Part shown: one piece after another, positions 1-9,830 of the stretch
How the letters are laid out: every line of letters begins with the position of its first letter
How positions within the stretch are numbered: position 1 is the stretch's first letter
Assembly (NCBI RefSeq): GCF_052050035.1
Contig: NZ_CP189882.1
Location: 4,774,001-4,838,000, forward strand
From: Symbiopectobacterium purcellii_A
Lineage (GTDB): Bacteria > Pseudomonadota > Gammaproteobacteria > Enterobacterales > Enterobacteriaceae
DNA: 64,000 nucleotides
Reading direction: 5' to 3'
The notes under the pieces: generated by a model
The model's database searches: none
Seen by the model: the letters and a program-made list of their open reading frames with translations, nothing else
What the model was told of the DNA's origin: nothing
Translations under genes and position numbers: made by a program

Positions 1-167
1 CAATAATGAGCGAACTCATCAGGGAAAAATGTGCTGCGGGCGAACGCCAATGGCCACGTTACTTGATGGAAAAGGGGTCTGGGCAGAAAAGGATCTGAAC
101 CGGATGTAATCTGACAGACACCTGTATAAATAACCAGTAACTGTCAGATCAGGTCTGAGCTAGTACA
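1..167 (+). mobile_element. IS481-family element, 3' end only (cut by window start)
   Basis: Bases 2-109 encode the last 35 residues of a DDE transposase; it ends ...LNRM followed by a TAA stop. The same protein end and the same terminal sequence occur in reverse at 23326-24035. Both copies agree up to the terminus TGTACTAG (read inward) and then diverge, which sets the element end at 167. The rest of the element lies outside the window. Confidence 0.8.
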
Positions 168-951
168 ATTTATCGTTATAGCTAAACGACTTAATTTTGA
201 TTACATTATTTAAATGAGCTATTCAATTGATTTTAGACGTAAAGTGATATCTACACGGAAAAACGAAGGGTTGAGTATCCGAGAAACAGCGAAGCAATTT
301 CGGATTGGCCCTGCCTCTGTATCGCGTTGGATTAATCAAATAGAGTCAAAAGCATCGACCACGCGTCAGCGAAAGATCGATAAATCCGAGTTGATAAAAG
401 ATGTTGAACAATATCCAGATGCTTACCAAAAAGAACGTGCAGAGCGTTTTGGCGTTTGTCAGAAGGCCATTTGGCAAGCGCTTAAAAAGCTGGGATTGAC
501 CTATAAAAAAAACTCTACGTCATCCGAAAGCCGACGAAAACGCCCGGCAGGGATTTCAACAAAAAAAACAACAGTATGAAAAAGAAGGTAAACCTATTGT
601 TTTTATTGATGAAAGTGGTTTTTCACACGATGCCCCACGGACTCACGGCTATTCCCCAAAAGGTCAACGGTGTTTTGGCCTGAAGAACTGGGGAGCTAGG
701 GGAAGAACAAATGTTATCGGCGCTTTATTAGGCACAACGCTGTTTGCTATCGGATTATTTGATATCAATATTAACAGCGATGTTTTCTATGCCTGGGTCA
801 CACAAGTCCTTATCCCAGTACTCCCTAAAAACAGTGTAATCATGATGGACAATGCCACTTTTCACAAAAAACATAATATTCAACAAGTCATCATCGATGC
901 AGGGTATATGGTGGAGTATTTGCCTACATATTCGCCAGATCTTAACCCAAT

Positions 952-2054
952 GCCCCATTCCCAGTCGAAACGCAACAAAACGGTAGGGCATTATGCCGCC
1001 TGTAAGTGCGTTAAAAATACCTCATTTGGAGAACGATAACCCAGCGATTTTCTGCCTCGCGTATTGAGCAGGTGTTCGAGTGCTGCAACCTTGCGATGGG
1101 TGACATAATTGAAGTCCGTTCCCTTCGGGTAAAAACGCCGTATCAGCCCGTTGGTATGCTCATTCAACCCGCGTTCCCAGGAATGATATGGCCGGGCAAA
1201 GTAGACCGGTGCCCCCGTGACTTTTGTAATTTCCCCGTGCTGGGAAAATTCAGAACCGTTGTCAGCAGTCAGGGTTTTAAACTCGCAGAAGGTATTGGCA
1301 ACGATGTCCCTGAAGGCCGCTACCACTGTCTCTGCTCGCTTGTTGGGCAGTTTGCGAATGATGACCAGCTTGACGGCTTTATCGACCACCGTCAGCAGGA
1401 ATGATTTCTGATCTTTGCCAAAGATGGTGTCAATCTCGAAATGCCCGGGTTCCTGCTTGAGGTCAGCAACGGCCGGCCGCTGCTCAATGCCAACACGGTT
1501 GGGAATAGGACCGCGTTTGTTCTCATCGGTCTGATAGTTATACCGTTTACCCCGATGAGGGAGCTGCTGATACAGCTCACCGCCGGCCCGGCGCTCCTGC
1601 TGGATATAGCGATAGAGCGAGTTCTTGCTGACGGACAGGCCAAATTCCAGGACCAGGCGCCCACTGATGACCTCAGGTGAGGTGTGGGTAGACAGCGCCG
1701 TTCTGATAAAGTCCTGAATGTGCGGTTCAAGCTGGTTAATCACGCTGTCCGGCCGTGTTTTCTGCCGCCGCCCTCTGGCCAACGTTTCGGCCCTTCTGCA
1801 GGAATAGACCCCGTTGAAAGCGGCGTCGGTATTGCGTCTGAGTTCCCTGCTGATGGTAGAACGAGGAAGCTCCAGTTCCCGGGCGATGGTGGCCTGGTTA
1901 ACCCCATCACCACGCCGCTTTTCGATGTAGAACCGTTCTTTGTGAGTCAGATGTTTTCCCTGCATGCAACGGGATCTCCAGTAGGGCCAGAACGGTGATT
2001 TTATCCGACTCTGGCCAGTGGGTCACTTTGTTGCGTTTCGAGTGGGAATGGGGC
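952..2054 (-). mobile_element. IS30-family element (1103 bp), intact, inside IS630 copy A
   Basis: Terminal inverted repeats begin GCCCCATTCCCA and read on into TCGAAACGCAACAAA. The target IS630 sequence CCCAATTGAGC is split with a 3-bp duplication AAT (949-951 and 2055-2057). This is a clean transposition event. An identical-length copy with an identical transposase lies at 11558-12660. Confidence 0.95.
991..1965 (-). CDS. IS30-family transposase
   Basis: A complete 324-residue transposase that mobilises the surrounding IS30 element. The N-terminal third carries a helix-turn-helix typical of IS30 (HLTHKERFYIEKRRGDG, then ELELPRSTISRELRRN). The catalytic DDE domain follows, with Asp in FEIDTIFGKD, Asp in LTADNGSEF and Glu in ERGLNEHTNG. 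The length is usual for the family. No frameshift or stop is seen, so the copy is probably active. The same protein is encoded at 11647-12621. Confidence 0.95.
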   Translation of the reverse strand: MQGKHLTHKERFYIEKRRGDGVNQATIARELELPRSTISRELRRNTDAAFNGVYSCRRAETLARGRRQKTRPDSVINQLEPHIQDFIRTALSTHTSPEVISGRLVLEFGLSVSKNSLYRYIQQERRAGGELYQQLPHRGKRYNYQTDENKRGPIPNRVGIEQRPAVADLKQEPGHFEIDTIFGKDQKSFLLTVVDKAVKLVIIRKLPNKRAETVVAAFRDIVANTFCEFKTLTADNGSEFSQHGEITKVTGAPVYFARPYHSWERGLNEHTNGLIRRFYPKGTDFNYVTHRKVAALEHLLNTRGRKSLGYRSPNEVFLTHLQAA

Positions 2055-2164
2055 AATTGAGCATAAATGGGCACAAGCAAAAAGCAAAAAAAGAGAGATG
2101 GGTTGCGATACAGAGAGTTTGTTCTCAGTCCATATGGTGTAATCAAAATTAAGTCGCTTGGCTA

Positions 2165-3147
2165 TACCTTCGAGCCGACACTGATCGGTAAGAACGAAAA
2201 ACAGCTTAACGGCTTCGATGACCGCATTATTTCTCTCTATTCCAGAGGGTTATCAACCCGTGATATTCAGGCACACTTTAAAGAAGTCTACGGGGTCGAT
2301 GTTTCCGCTGGCTTCATTTCTCAAGTGACCAATGCTGTGATGGATGACGTTAAGCGCTGGCAGCAACGGCCGCTGGATGCGCTTTATCCCATTGTTTACC
2401 TTGACTGTATTGTTGTCAAAAGCCAGGACGGCGGAGCCGTGGCCAACAAGTCTGTTTATCTGGCCCTCGGCGTCAACGGCCAGGGCGAAAAAGAGCTGCT
2501 GGGGCTATGGATAGCCAAAACTGAGGGGGCCAAGTTCTGGTTATGTGTGATGACAGAACTGAAAAATCGTGGGCTAAAGGACATCTTCGTCGCCTGCTGC
2601 GATGGCCTGAAAGGCTTTCCTGATGCCATTGAAGCTGTTTACCCGCATACGCGGGTACAGCTCTGCATTGTGCATCAGGTGCGGAACTCGCTGCGCTACG
2701 TCGGCTGGAAAGAGCGTAAGGCCGTTGCTGCTGACCTGCGCACCATCTATAGTTCCGCAACGATAGAGGGCGCTGAAGAGGCCCTGGATGCCTTCGCGGC
2801 CAAATGGGATGAGCAGTTCCCGACGATCAGCCCGTCGTGGAGAAATAATTGGGAACGTCTCATCGTCATTTTTGACTTTCCGCCGGAGATCCGCAAGGTT
2901 ATCTACACCACCAACGCAATAGAGTCGTTAAATGCTTCATTACGCAAGATAACGAAAACGCGACGAATATTTCCAACGGATGACTCGGTGCTAAAATTAT
3001 TCTATCTAGCCTTGCATAATATCTCTGCTAAATGGACCTTGCCAATCAGAGACTGGAAACCTGCTATGAGCCAATTCATGTTGATGTATGGAGAACGAAT
3101 CTCCGGTTAAGCAATGGAGCCATTTACACAAAATTCTTTACAGACTC
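2165..3147 (+). pseudogene. IS256-family element, 5'-truncated, with transposase remnant
   Basis: The IS256 transposase is read from FEPTLIGKNEKQLNG (about 2168) to the stop at 3110, and the right terminal repeat ends at 3147 (CTTTACAGACTC). The first ~110 codons are missing because the left side ends at IS630 copy A. Visible family motifs are the catalytic Asp regions YLDCIVVKSQDGG and ACCDGLKGFPDAI and the IESLN region with the catalytic Glu. An open frame continues upstream into IS630 but this is an accidental fusion. Confidence 0.9.
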
Positions 3148-3309
3148 TTATCCCAACCCCATTAGATAAACTGCTTTTTATTTTATTGTATTTAAAATGT
3201 TATCCGACCTATGATTTGCAAGGACTTCTTTTTGGTTTAGATAGAACACGGGTGGCTTTGTTGAATAAATCAGAATTAGCCGACAGGATGACTCCCTCTG
3301 CTACACCTG

Positions 3310-4431
3310 TTATCCTATCCTGACGCTGTGTGGCATACCCAACAACGTCATACGGTTCAGCGCTTTGACCATCGCTATGGCTTCACCTACTTGAGCCTCA
3401 TAGTCACGCAGGCTCAGATGGCCACCCAGCAAAGTTTTTATGCGGAACATCGCTGTTTCTGCCACTGAACGCCGGTGATAACCCACTTTCTTTTTCCACA
3501 TATCATTACTCCCGCTCAGACGCTGATTCGCCACCGCATGGTTACGTTCATGGTACTTGTCCGGCCAGTATTTGGCTCCGCTTCGCGGCGGGATAAGGGG
3601 CCTGATTTTCTTTCTTAGCAACGCATCGTGGCAGTAACGGGCGTCATAAGCACCGTCTGCTGACACTTCCCTGATTTTTAGGTGGGTTTGGTTAATCAGG
3701 CCCGGCAGTGCCTGCGCATCTGTCGTTCCGCTGAGCGACAAGTCGGCACAGATAATCTCATGCGTCGCACTGTCTGCTGCCAGATGAAGCTTGCGCCACA
3801 CTCTTCGTCTGTCAGCCCCATGCTGCATGACTTTCCATTCACCTTCGCCAAAGACCTTCAGACCGGTACTGTCGATGACCAGATGCGAGATTTCACCACG
3901 CGTTGGCGTTTTTATGCTGATACTGACGGTTTTTGCCCGCCGACTGACCAGAGAGTAGTCCGGGCAGCGCAGTGGCAGGCTCATCAGGGCTTTGTTGAAT
4001 AATTTAAGATACTGATTTATATAAGCATTATAAAATTTCAACGACTAATTTTTCCTCTCGGAATGCTTTTTATTGTGCTAACTATTTGATTTGTCGTTCT
4101 AACAAAATACATTCTCTGTAAATGCATTCTAACTAAAGAAGATGTAAATCAAACGGTTAAATTATTCAACAAAGCCGCTCATCAGTGTAAAAACCGAGTC
4201 GACAAAGCCCTGTAATGCCCGGAGCGACAGGTTAAACACGCGCTTTATCATCAAAACCGTGGTAACAGCCATATCGGTGTAGTAAAGCGGCCGACCACGA
4301 CCTTGAGGCGAAGAACTGTCAGTCCATGCAGCGATGGCCGACTCATCAAGCCAGACCGTCAGGGAGCCGCGTTGTCTGAGTGCTTTGTTGTAGGTGGGCC
4401 AGTTGGTGATTTTAAACTTTTGCTTTGCCAT
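3310..4431 (-). pseudogene. IS903-group transposase, disrupted by MITE
   Basis: The N-terminal 85 residues (start MAKQKFKITNWPTYNKALRQ at 4431) and the C-terminal ~222 residues (to the stop at 3310) together give the 307-residue IS903 transposase. They are separated by the 189-bp MITE plus its 9-bp duplication. C-terminal motifs such as LVIDSTGLKV (Asp) and SADGAYDARY (Asp) are intact. Apart from the insertion I see no stop or frameshift, so loss of function is due to the MITE and appears recent. Confidence 0.9.
3988..4176. repeat. 189-bp MITE copy 1 (IS903-type ends)
   Basis: A non-autonomous element of exactly 189 bp. Both ends read GGCTTTGTTGAATAATTTAA inward or nearly so; the first 15 bases equal the IS903 terminal repeat. 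The 9-bp duplication GCTCATCAG is perfect (3979-3987 and 4177-4185). The interior is AT-rich and lacks any transposase. Here it is in reverse orientation relative to copy 3 and inserted into the transposase gene of an IS903-like element. Confidence 0.93.
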
Positions 4432-5011
4432 GGGGAGCTGCTATCGGGAGCGATGATAGTGCTTTGATCCCGCGATCCCCTGAAAGTTCGATTTATTCAA
4501 CAAAGCCAACACGGGTATGTCGCTGGGTAAAAATATTATTGCCGGTTTTAGAGATGACCTTGGGGCGAGAATGTGTTTTGCCCGCTCGTCAAATTCGCTC
4601 TGCTGAGGAATTTTTTCGCGCCTTTCCTGGAGTTAAAGACGTCTTTATTGATGGGACAGAGCGACCTGTCCAAAAGCCTAAGAATCTGCGTCGGCGAAAA
4701 AAATGTATTCGGGAAAGAAAAGACAGACCACTCGAAAAGGGCTTATTATGACTGACGAAACAAGGCAAATTGGATTTATCCCCATGAGCAAAAATGGGCG
4801 CCGTCACGATAAACGCTTACTCGATAAAGTCGATATAATTCGCCATATTCCTCCTGAGGTAACCATCTGGGCAGATACCGGTTTTCAAGGTATAGATAAA
4901 CAGCATCCTAATACACAAATCCCAAAAAAAGGAACTCGAAAAAGACCTTTATCGCCTGAACAAAAACAAGAAAATAAAATAATCTCGGGCATCCGTATTA
5001 CAGTTGAACAC

Positions 5012-6318
5012 GAGTCTGTAAAGAATTTCGTGTAAATGGCTCCATCGCTTAACCGGAAATCCGATCTCCATACATCAACATGAATTGGCTCATAGCAGGT
5101 TTCCAGTCTCTGATTGGTAGGGTCCATTTAGCCGAGATATTATGCAAGGCTAGATAGAATAATTTTAGCACCGAGTCATCCGTTGGAAATATTCGTCGCG
5201 TTTTCGTTATCTTGCGCAATGAAGCATTTAACGACTCTATCGCGTTGGTGGTGTAGATAACCTTGCGGATCTCCGGCGGAAAATCAAAAATGACGATGAG
5301 ACGTTCCCAATTATTTCTCCACGATGGGCTGATCGTCGGGAACTGCTCATCCCATTTGGCCGCGAAGGCATCCAGGGCCTCTTCAGCGCCCTCTAGCGTT
5401 GCGGAACTATAGATAGTGCGGAGGTCAGCAGCAACGGCTTTACGCTCTTTCCAGCCGACGTAGCGCAGCGAGTTCCGCACCTGATGCACGATGCAGAGCT
5501 GTACCCGCGTATGCGGGTAAACAGCTTCAATGGCATCAGGAAAGCCCTTCAGGCCATCGCAGCAGGCGATGAAGATGTCCTGTAGCCCACGATTTTTCAG
5601 TTCTGTCATTACAGATAACCAGAACTTGGCCCCCTCGATTTTGGCTATCCATAGCCCCAGCAGCTCTTTTTCGCACTGGCCGTTGATGCCTAGAGCCAAG
5701 TATACAGACTTGTTGGTCACGGCTCCGCCGTCCTGGCTTTTGACCACAAAACAGTCAAGGTAAACAATGGGATAAAACGCATCCAGCTGCCGTTGCTGCC
5801 AGCGCTTAACGTCATCCATCACGGCATTGGTCACTTGAGAAATGAAGCCAGCGGAAACATCGACCCCGTAGACTTCTTTAAAGTGAGCCTGAATATCACG
5901 GGTTGATAGCCCTCTGGAATAGAGAGAAATAATGCGGTCATCGAAGCCGTTAAGCTGCTTTTCGTGCTTACCGATCAGTGTCGGCTCGAAGGTACTGTTG
6001 CGGTCGCGCGGAATATCGAGCTCGAGCGCCCCATTTTGGTTACGTACGCTCTTGGATGTCTTGCCATTGCGGGAGTTGCCTGAATTATTACCAGCCGGGT
6101 CATGCTTAGCATACCCAAGGTGTATCTCCATCTCAGCTTGAAGAACCCGTTCCGCCAGTCTTTTAGTCAGCTCCTTGAGTAGGCCTGATTCACCCAGAAG
6201 CTCCTGAGGGGAGTTGCAATCCTGAAGCAGTTGGTCAATAAGTTCGTTGCTGATAGGCATTTTTTGTCCTCTGAAGGTTTTCCTCAAAATGCCATTTACA
6301 CAGATCTTTTTACACTCT
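5012..6318 (-). mobile_element. IS256-family element, complete
   Basis: Full-length element with terminal repeats GAGTCTGTAAAG on the left and, read inward from the right, AGTGTAAAAAGATCTGTGTA. The left flank is the DDE_Tnp_4-type element and the right flank is host DNA downstream of pheP. The flanks do not match each other, so DNA next to the right end has probably been lost. Confidence 0.93.
5049..6260 (-). CDS. IS256-family transposase
   Basis: A 403-residue mutator-type transposase that cuts and pastes the element. I choose the ATG that gives MPISNELIDQLLQDC because it is preceded by AGAGGACAAAAA; the open frame extends further but only through the terminal repeat. Catalytic regions are YLDCFVVKSQDGG (Asp), ACCDGLKGFPDAI (Asp) and TTNAIESLNASLRK (Glu). 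The length is usual for IS256. It differs by a few residues from the copy at 13901-15112. Confidence 0.93.
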   Translation of the reverse strand: MPISNELIDQLLQDCNSPQELLGESGLLKELTKRLAERVLQAEMEIHLGYAKHDPAGNNSGNSRNGKTSKSVRNQNGALELDIPRDRNSTFEPTLIGKHEKQLNGFDDRIISLYSRGLSTRDIQAHFKEVYGVDVSAGFISQVTNAVMDDVKRWQQRQLDAFYPIVYLDCFVVKSQDGGAVTNKSVYLALGINGQCEKELLGLWIAKIEGAKFWLSVMTELKNRGLQDIFIACCDGLKGFPDAIEAVYPHTRVQLCIVHQVRNSLRYVGWKERKAVAADLRTIYSSATLEGAEEALDAFAAKWDEQFPTISPSWRNNWERLIVIFDFPPEIRKVIYTTNAIESLNASLRKITKTRRIFPTDDSVLKLFYLALHNISAKWTLPIRDWKPAMSQFMLMYGDRISG

Positions 6319-6330
6319 ATCACTGCGTTC

Positions 6331-6363
6331 ATCGCCGGTGTCGATATGATGACACCGGCGATG
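6331..6363 (-). terminator. Perfect 13-bp stem-loop downstream of pheP
   Basis: CATCGCCGGTGTC and its exact complement flank a 7-base loop. It sits 23 bp after the pheP stop codon, where a transcription terminator is expected, but no run of T follows on the pheP strand. It ends close to the IS256 at 5012-6318. Confidence 0.6.
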
Positions 6364-6386
6364 AGGCGAAATCCCGCGTAATCCTG

Positions 6387-7769
6387 CTATTCTTTCACGC
6401 CATGCGCCAGCATTTCTGCCGCTTTACGACGTTGAGACCAGTAAAAACCCAACCAGATAACGCCTACCCAAACCGGGATTAACAACACAGAAATCCGAAT
6501 GCCTGGCGTCATTAACATAATGACCAGAATGGCTGCCAGGAAAAGTAAGCACAGGTAGTTACCATAAGGATAGAAAATTGCCTTGAAATGGGTCACCACG
6601 CCGCGCTGGTCCATCGCATGGCGGAAACGCAGATGCGCCACGCAAATCATGATCCAGTTAATCACCAGCGTTGAGACTACCAGCGCCATCAGAAGCTCAA
6701 AGGCCTTACCTGGCATCACATAGTTAATCAGCACACCAATCGAGGTCGCCAGCTCAGAAAGCGCAATGGACCGCACTGGTACACCGCGACTATTCACGCG
6801 AGACAACCAGCGCGGCGCATTCCCCTGCGTCGCGAGGCCGAATAACATGCGGCTGTTGCAGTATACCCCACTGTTGTATACCGATAACGCAGCGGTCAAT
6901 ACCACCAGATTCAGCACATTGGCGATAGCGTTACTGTCCAGCGCATGGAAAATCATCACAAATGGGCTGCCGCCGCTGACGACGTTCTGCCACGGATAGA
7001 GCGACAGTAAGATACCGAGCGAACCAATATAAAAGATCAGAATGCGGTAGACGACCTGATTAGTCGCTTGCGGGATGGAGCGCTTAGGATCGGCGGCTTC
7101 AGCGGCAGTGATCCCGACCAGTTCCAATCCACCGAAAGAGAACATGATAACTGCCATCGCCATCACCAGGCTATTGACGCCGTGCGGGAAAAAGCCACCA
7201 TGCTGCCACAGGTTGCGTACCGTAGCCTGCTCTCCGCCCTGCCCACTTAGCAGCAACCAGGCCCCAAAGCCAATCATGCCAAGGATCGCCAGGACTTTGA
7301 TGATGGCGAACCAGAATTCGGTTTCACCATACACTTTCACGTTCACCAGATTGATGGCATTGATCAGTACAAAAAATACCGCTGCCGATCCCCATGTGGG
7401 CACATCAGGCCACCAATACTGAATGTAGATCCCGACGGCTGTGAGTTCAGCCATACCCACCAGGATAAACATTGCCCAGTAGTTCCAGCCAGCGAGGAAA
7501 CCGGCGAAGCTGCCCCAATACTTATAGGCAAAATGGCTAAACGACCCTGCAACCGGCTCTTCAACCACCATTTCGCCCAACTGGCGCATGATCAGGAAAG
7601 CAATAATGCCCGCGACACCGTATCCCAAGAGTACGGAAGGCCCCGCCATCTGAATGGTTTGCGAGATCCCTATAAACAGCCCCGTGCCTATCGCACCGCC
7701 CAAGGCGATTAATTGAATATGGCGATTCTTCAATCCCCGTTTTAACACCAGCTCACTATCTACTGCCAT
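6387..7769 (-). CDS. pheP: Phenylalanine-specific permease PheP
   Basis: An inner-membrane amino-acid:proton symporter of the APC superfamily (AroP/PheP group) that imports phenylalanine. The protein has 460 residues and about 12 hydrophobic segments. Residues 8-60 carry the family signature (LKRGLKNRHIQLIALGGAIG followed by TGLF), then RQLGEMVVEEPVAGSF and FSFGGLELVGITAAEA. The overall sequence follows E. coli PheP more closely than AroP, as I recall the family. I start at MAVDSELVL because the conserved region begins just after it; an upstream in-frame ATG at 7850 would add 27 atypical residues. It appears intact. Confidence 0.88.
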   Translation of the reverse strand: MAVDSELVLKRGLKNRHIQLIALGGAIGTGLFIGISQTIQMAGPSVLLGYGVAGIIAFLIMRQLGEMVVEEPVAGSFSHFAYKYWGSFAGFLAGWNYWAMFILVGMAELTAVGIYIQYWWPDVPTWGSAAVFFVLINAINLVNVKVYGETEFWFAIIKVLAILGMIGFGAWLLLSGQGGEQATVRNLWQHGGFFPHGVNSLVMAMAVIMFSFGGLELVGITAAEAADPKRSIPQATNQVVYRILIFYIGSLGILLSLYPWQNVVSGGSPFVMIFHALDSNAIANVLNLVVLTAALSVYNSGVYCNSRMLFGLATQGNAPRWLSRVNSRGVPVRSIALSELATSIGVLINYVMPGKAFELLMALVVSTLVINWIMICVAHLRFRHAMDQRGVVTHFKAIFYPYGNYLCLLFLAAILVIMLMTPGIRISVLLIPVWVGVIWLGFYWSQRRKAAEMLAHGVKE

Positions 7770-7882
7770 GTTGTATTCACTTTTCCATTTGCTGTTTTTG
7801 ATTATTGTACGCACGGCATCACGTTGGTTACGTGCGCTATGTATAAGCAATGCAGGCCAGCGTAGAACCGTTGCAATTTGCC

Positions 7883-8152
7883 TTAGCGTTCGGGAATTAC
7901 GTTGAACGCATCAAATTCTGGCGCGGGTGCGGCCGACGGGTGCAACATGGTTTCAGGCTCAGACGGTGTACTATCCGCGGTGACAGGCGCTAACGATTGA
8001 AGCAACGCGGTTTGAATACGTTGCTGTTCCAAAATTTCTTGTAGCAGGCGGATCTTTTCATTGGCACGAACACTGGCGCGATTGACAAAAAACCAGACCA
8101 ACGCAGCAAACAGCACCATCAACATGATAAAAACAATCTGTAAAATATTCAC
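7883..8152 (-). CDS. yebO: YebO-family single-pass membrane protein
   Basis: An 89-residue protein with one transmembrane helix (about residues 5-24) followed by NRASVRANEKIRLLQEILEQ, which matches the E. coli YebO pattern WFFINRASSRTNEQIELLEA. The rest looks like a short coiled coil and a proline/serine-rich tail. The function is unknown. In E. coli yebO lies near mgrB, yobH and kdgR; here kdgR is also close, which supports the call. Confidence 0.8.
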   Translation of the reverse strand: MNILQIVFIMLMVLFAALVWFFVNRASVRANEKIRLLQEILEQQRIQTALLQSLAPVTADSTPSEPETMLHPSAAPAPEFDAFNVIPER

Positions 8153-8493
8153 AACAACCCCAACTCATACTCTCAACCCAAGCATATCCGGGTCATACTA
8201 TCACTTCGTAGCCGCCCACGCCTATTACATCCTGCTCATGAACCGCCTTTCAGACGAGACCGTCTGATCTCGGCCAGCGATTGGACCTGTTTTCCTTCAG
8301 TATCGAAGTTACCCTGCGCCAGCCAATCGAGAAAATCTTGCTTGCGCTGTGGCCACTCATTATCCAACAAGGAGAACCAGGCAGTGTCACGCGCACGTCC
8401 TTTATAAACAATAGCCTGACGGAAAATGCCTTCAAAGGTTGTAGTGGTTGAATAATCAGGACACTAAACTTACATCCAAAACGGAGGTGTTTA

Positions 8494-8772
8494 GTGAACC
8501 ATAAACGACAATTTACCCCTGAGTTTAAAAAGGAAGCCGTTGCCCTGGTAACAGAGCAGGGCTATACGATAGCCAGGGCAGCAGCATCGCTTGGCATAAG
8601 CAACAAAACCCTGCATACATGGGTCTCGCTGGCACGCGAGCAGAGCAACGGCGTACTCAGCGATGATGAACGTGCAGAGTTAAAACGGTTACAAAAGGAA
8701 AACAAAGAGTTACGTACAGAGAAGGAGATACTAAAAAAGGCGAGTGCCTTCTTCGCGAAACATATGTCGTGA
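8494..8772 (+). CDS. IS3-family OrfA (HTH protein)
   Basis: A 92-residue OrfA with a helix-turn-helix (residues 1-55, FTPEFKKEAVALVTEQGYTI) and a C-terminal leucine-zipper-like segment (LKRLQKENKELRTEKEILKK). It starts with GTG at 8494 after GGAGGT. The A6G slip site at about 8733-8739 would allow the usual -1 frameshift into OrfB to make the OrfAB transposase. Confidence 0.88.
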   Translation: MNHKRQFTPEFKKEAVALVTEQGYTIARAAASLGISNKTLHTWVSLAREQSNGVLSDDERAELKRLQKENKELRTEKEILKKASAFFAKHMS

Positions 8773-9830
8773 GATACCGGTTCATTCTCGACAATGCCAC
8801 TGACTTCAGCGTTCGTACACTCTGTCGGGTCATGCGTGTGACGGCCTCTGCCTGGTATGCATGGCGAAAAAAGCCCGCCGAACCGCTGCAAAAAGACGTG
8901 GAGGTCCGGGTCAGGTTAAAGGCGCTGTTCGCCGCCAGCAGGCAGGGAGCGGCTTTGTTGAATAATTTAACGTTTTGATTTACAACTTCTTTAGGTGGGA
9001 TGCATGTACAGAAAATGTATTTTGTTAGAGCGATAAATCAAATAGTTAGCACAATAAAAAGCATTACGGTAGTAAAATTTAGTCGTTAAAATTTTATAAT
9101 ACCCATTTAAATCAGTATGTTAAATCATTCAACAAAGCCGCAGGGAGCAGGAAGCCGGACGCTGGTCAAAAGGCTTCGTGGAGAAGGCATCATAATCAGC
9201 CGCTGGCGGGTGAGGAAACTCATGCAGGAAGAGGGGCTGGTCTGCCGACAGCGCCGGACTTATAAGGTCACGACAAAACCCCGCCCGGGTGCAGGGGTGG
9301 CCCCAAACCTGCTGAACCAGAATTTTAACCCGCCGGGGCCAAATCAGGTGTGGGCGAGTGACATCACGTATCTGAAGACCGGTGAAGGCTGGCTGTATCT
9401 GGCGGCTATTATGGATTTGTACTCCCGGCAGATAGTGGGCTGGCAGGTGGACAGACGGATGACCTCATCGCTGGTCTGCGGGGCCCTGATGAAGGCATAT
9501 AACCTGCGAACTCCACCGCCGGGCCTGGTGGTGCATACGGACAGGGGGGCGCAGTACACGGGACAACGCTTTCAGGCGCTGCTGAGCAGCTACAGGCTGA
9601 GGAGCAGTATGGGAGACGTGGGTACCTGCTGGGATAATGCGGTGATGGAGCGCTTCTGGGGCAGTCTGAAACATGAATGGTTGCTGCTGGTACCCCAGCC
9701 AACACGGGCTTACATGGAGCAGGATGTGGCGACGTATATCCGCTACTACAACCTACACAGGCATCATGCCGCTAACGGGGATCTGTCTCCGGTGCGTTAT
9801 GAACAAATGGCTGAGAAAAAACTGTCCTGA
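8769..9830 (+). pseudogene. IS3-family OrfB transposase, disrupted by MITE
   Basis: The DDE transposase (rve domain) is split. The N-terminal ~60 codons (8769-8950, ...FAASRQGA) end at the MITE, and the frame resumes at 9149 (GSRTLVKRLRGEGIIISRWR). Catalytic motifs remain: ASDITYLKT (Asp), HTDRGAQYTG (Asp) and DNAVMERFWGSLK (Glu). The 9-bp duplication GCAGGGAGC flanks the MITE, so precise loss of the MITE would restore the gene. Confidence 0.88.
8951..9139. repeat. 189-bp MITE copy 2
   Basis: Exactly 189 bp, with ends GGCTTTGTTGAATAATTTAA and, read inward from the right, GGCTTTGTTGAATGATTTAA. A perfect 9-bp duplication GCAGGGAGC lies at 8942-8950 and 9140-9148. It is somewhat diverged from copies 1 and 3 (for example around 9068-9090), so it may be older. 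Confidence 0.92.

Larger units (their letters stand above)
179..2164 (+). mobile_element. IS630-family element copy A, interrupted by IS30
   Basis: An IS630-family element of 880 bp net length, split by an IS30 copy at 952-2054. The ends are near-perfect inverted repeats that begin TAGCTAAACGACTTAATT on the left and TAGCCAAGCGACTTAATT on the right when read inward. TA flanks each end, as expected for this family. The transposase begins at 214 (HTH region MSYSIDFRRK...) and is out of frame after a run of eight A near 505. DDE motifs are visible (FIDESGF, MMDNATFH; the NPIEHKW motif is split by IS30). The left flank is unrelated sequence and the right flank is IS256, so the two sides do not come from one target site. 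Confidence 0.93.
3254..4507 (-). mobile_element. IS903-group (IS5 family) element, split by a MITE
   Basis: The ends are the 18-bp IS903-type inverted repeats (GGCTTTGTTGAATAAATC). A perfect 9-bp target duplication AACACGGGT lies at 3245-3253 and 4508-4516. The net length without the MITE and its duplication is 1056 bp, essentially that of IS903. It sits inside the DDE_Tnp_4-type element. Confidence 0.94.
3148..5011 (+). mobile_element. IS5-family (DDE_Tnp_4 type) element fragment, split by an IS903-like element
   Basis: This is the internal part of the 1037-bp element seen whole at 39180-40216. Pieces 3148-3253 and 4508-5011 together cover about transposase residues 59-260. A homopolymer has seven A instead of eight near 4697, which breaks the frame at ...LRRRKK. 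It is bounded on both sides by IS256 ends (3147 and 5012) and interrupted by IS903 at 3254-4507, with the 9-bp duplication AACACGGGT. Confidence 0.88.

Noticed and set aside
1072..1404. Open frame antisense to the IS30 transposase, repeated in each IS30 copy
   Set aside because: It is a codon-bias shadow of the transposase gene and recurs only because the element recurs.
2067..3110. 347-codon open frame
   Set aside because: It is an accidental fusion of the end of IS630 (read in a non-transposase frame) with the IS256 transposase; only the IS256 part is real.
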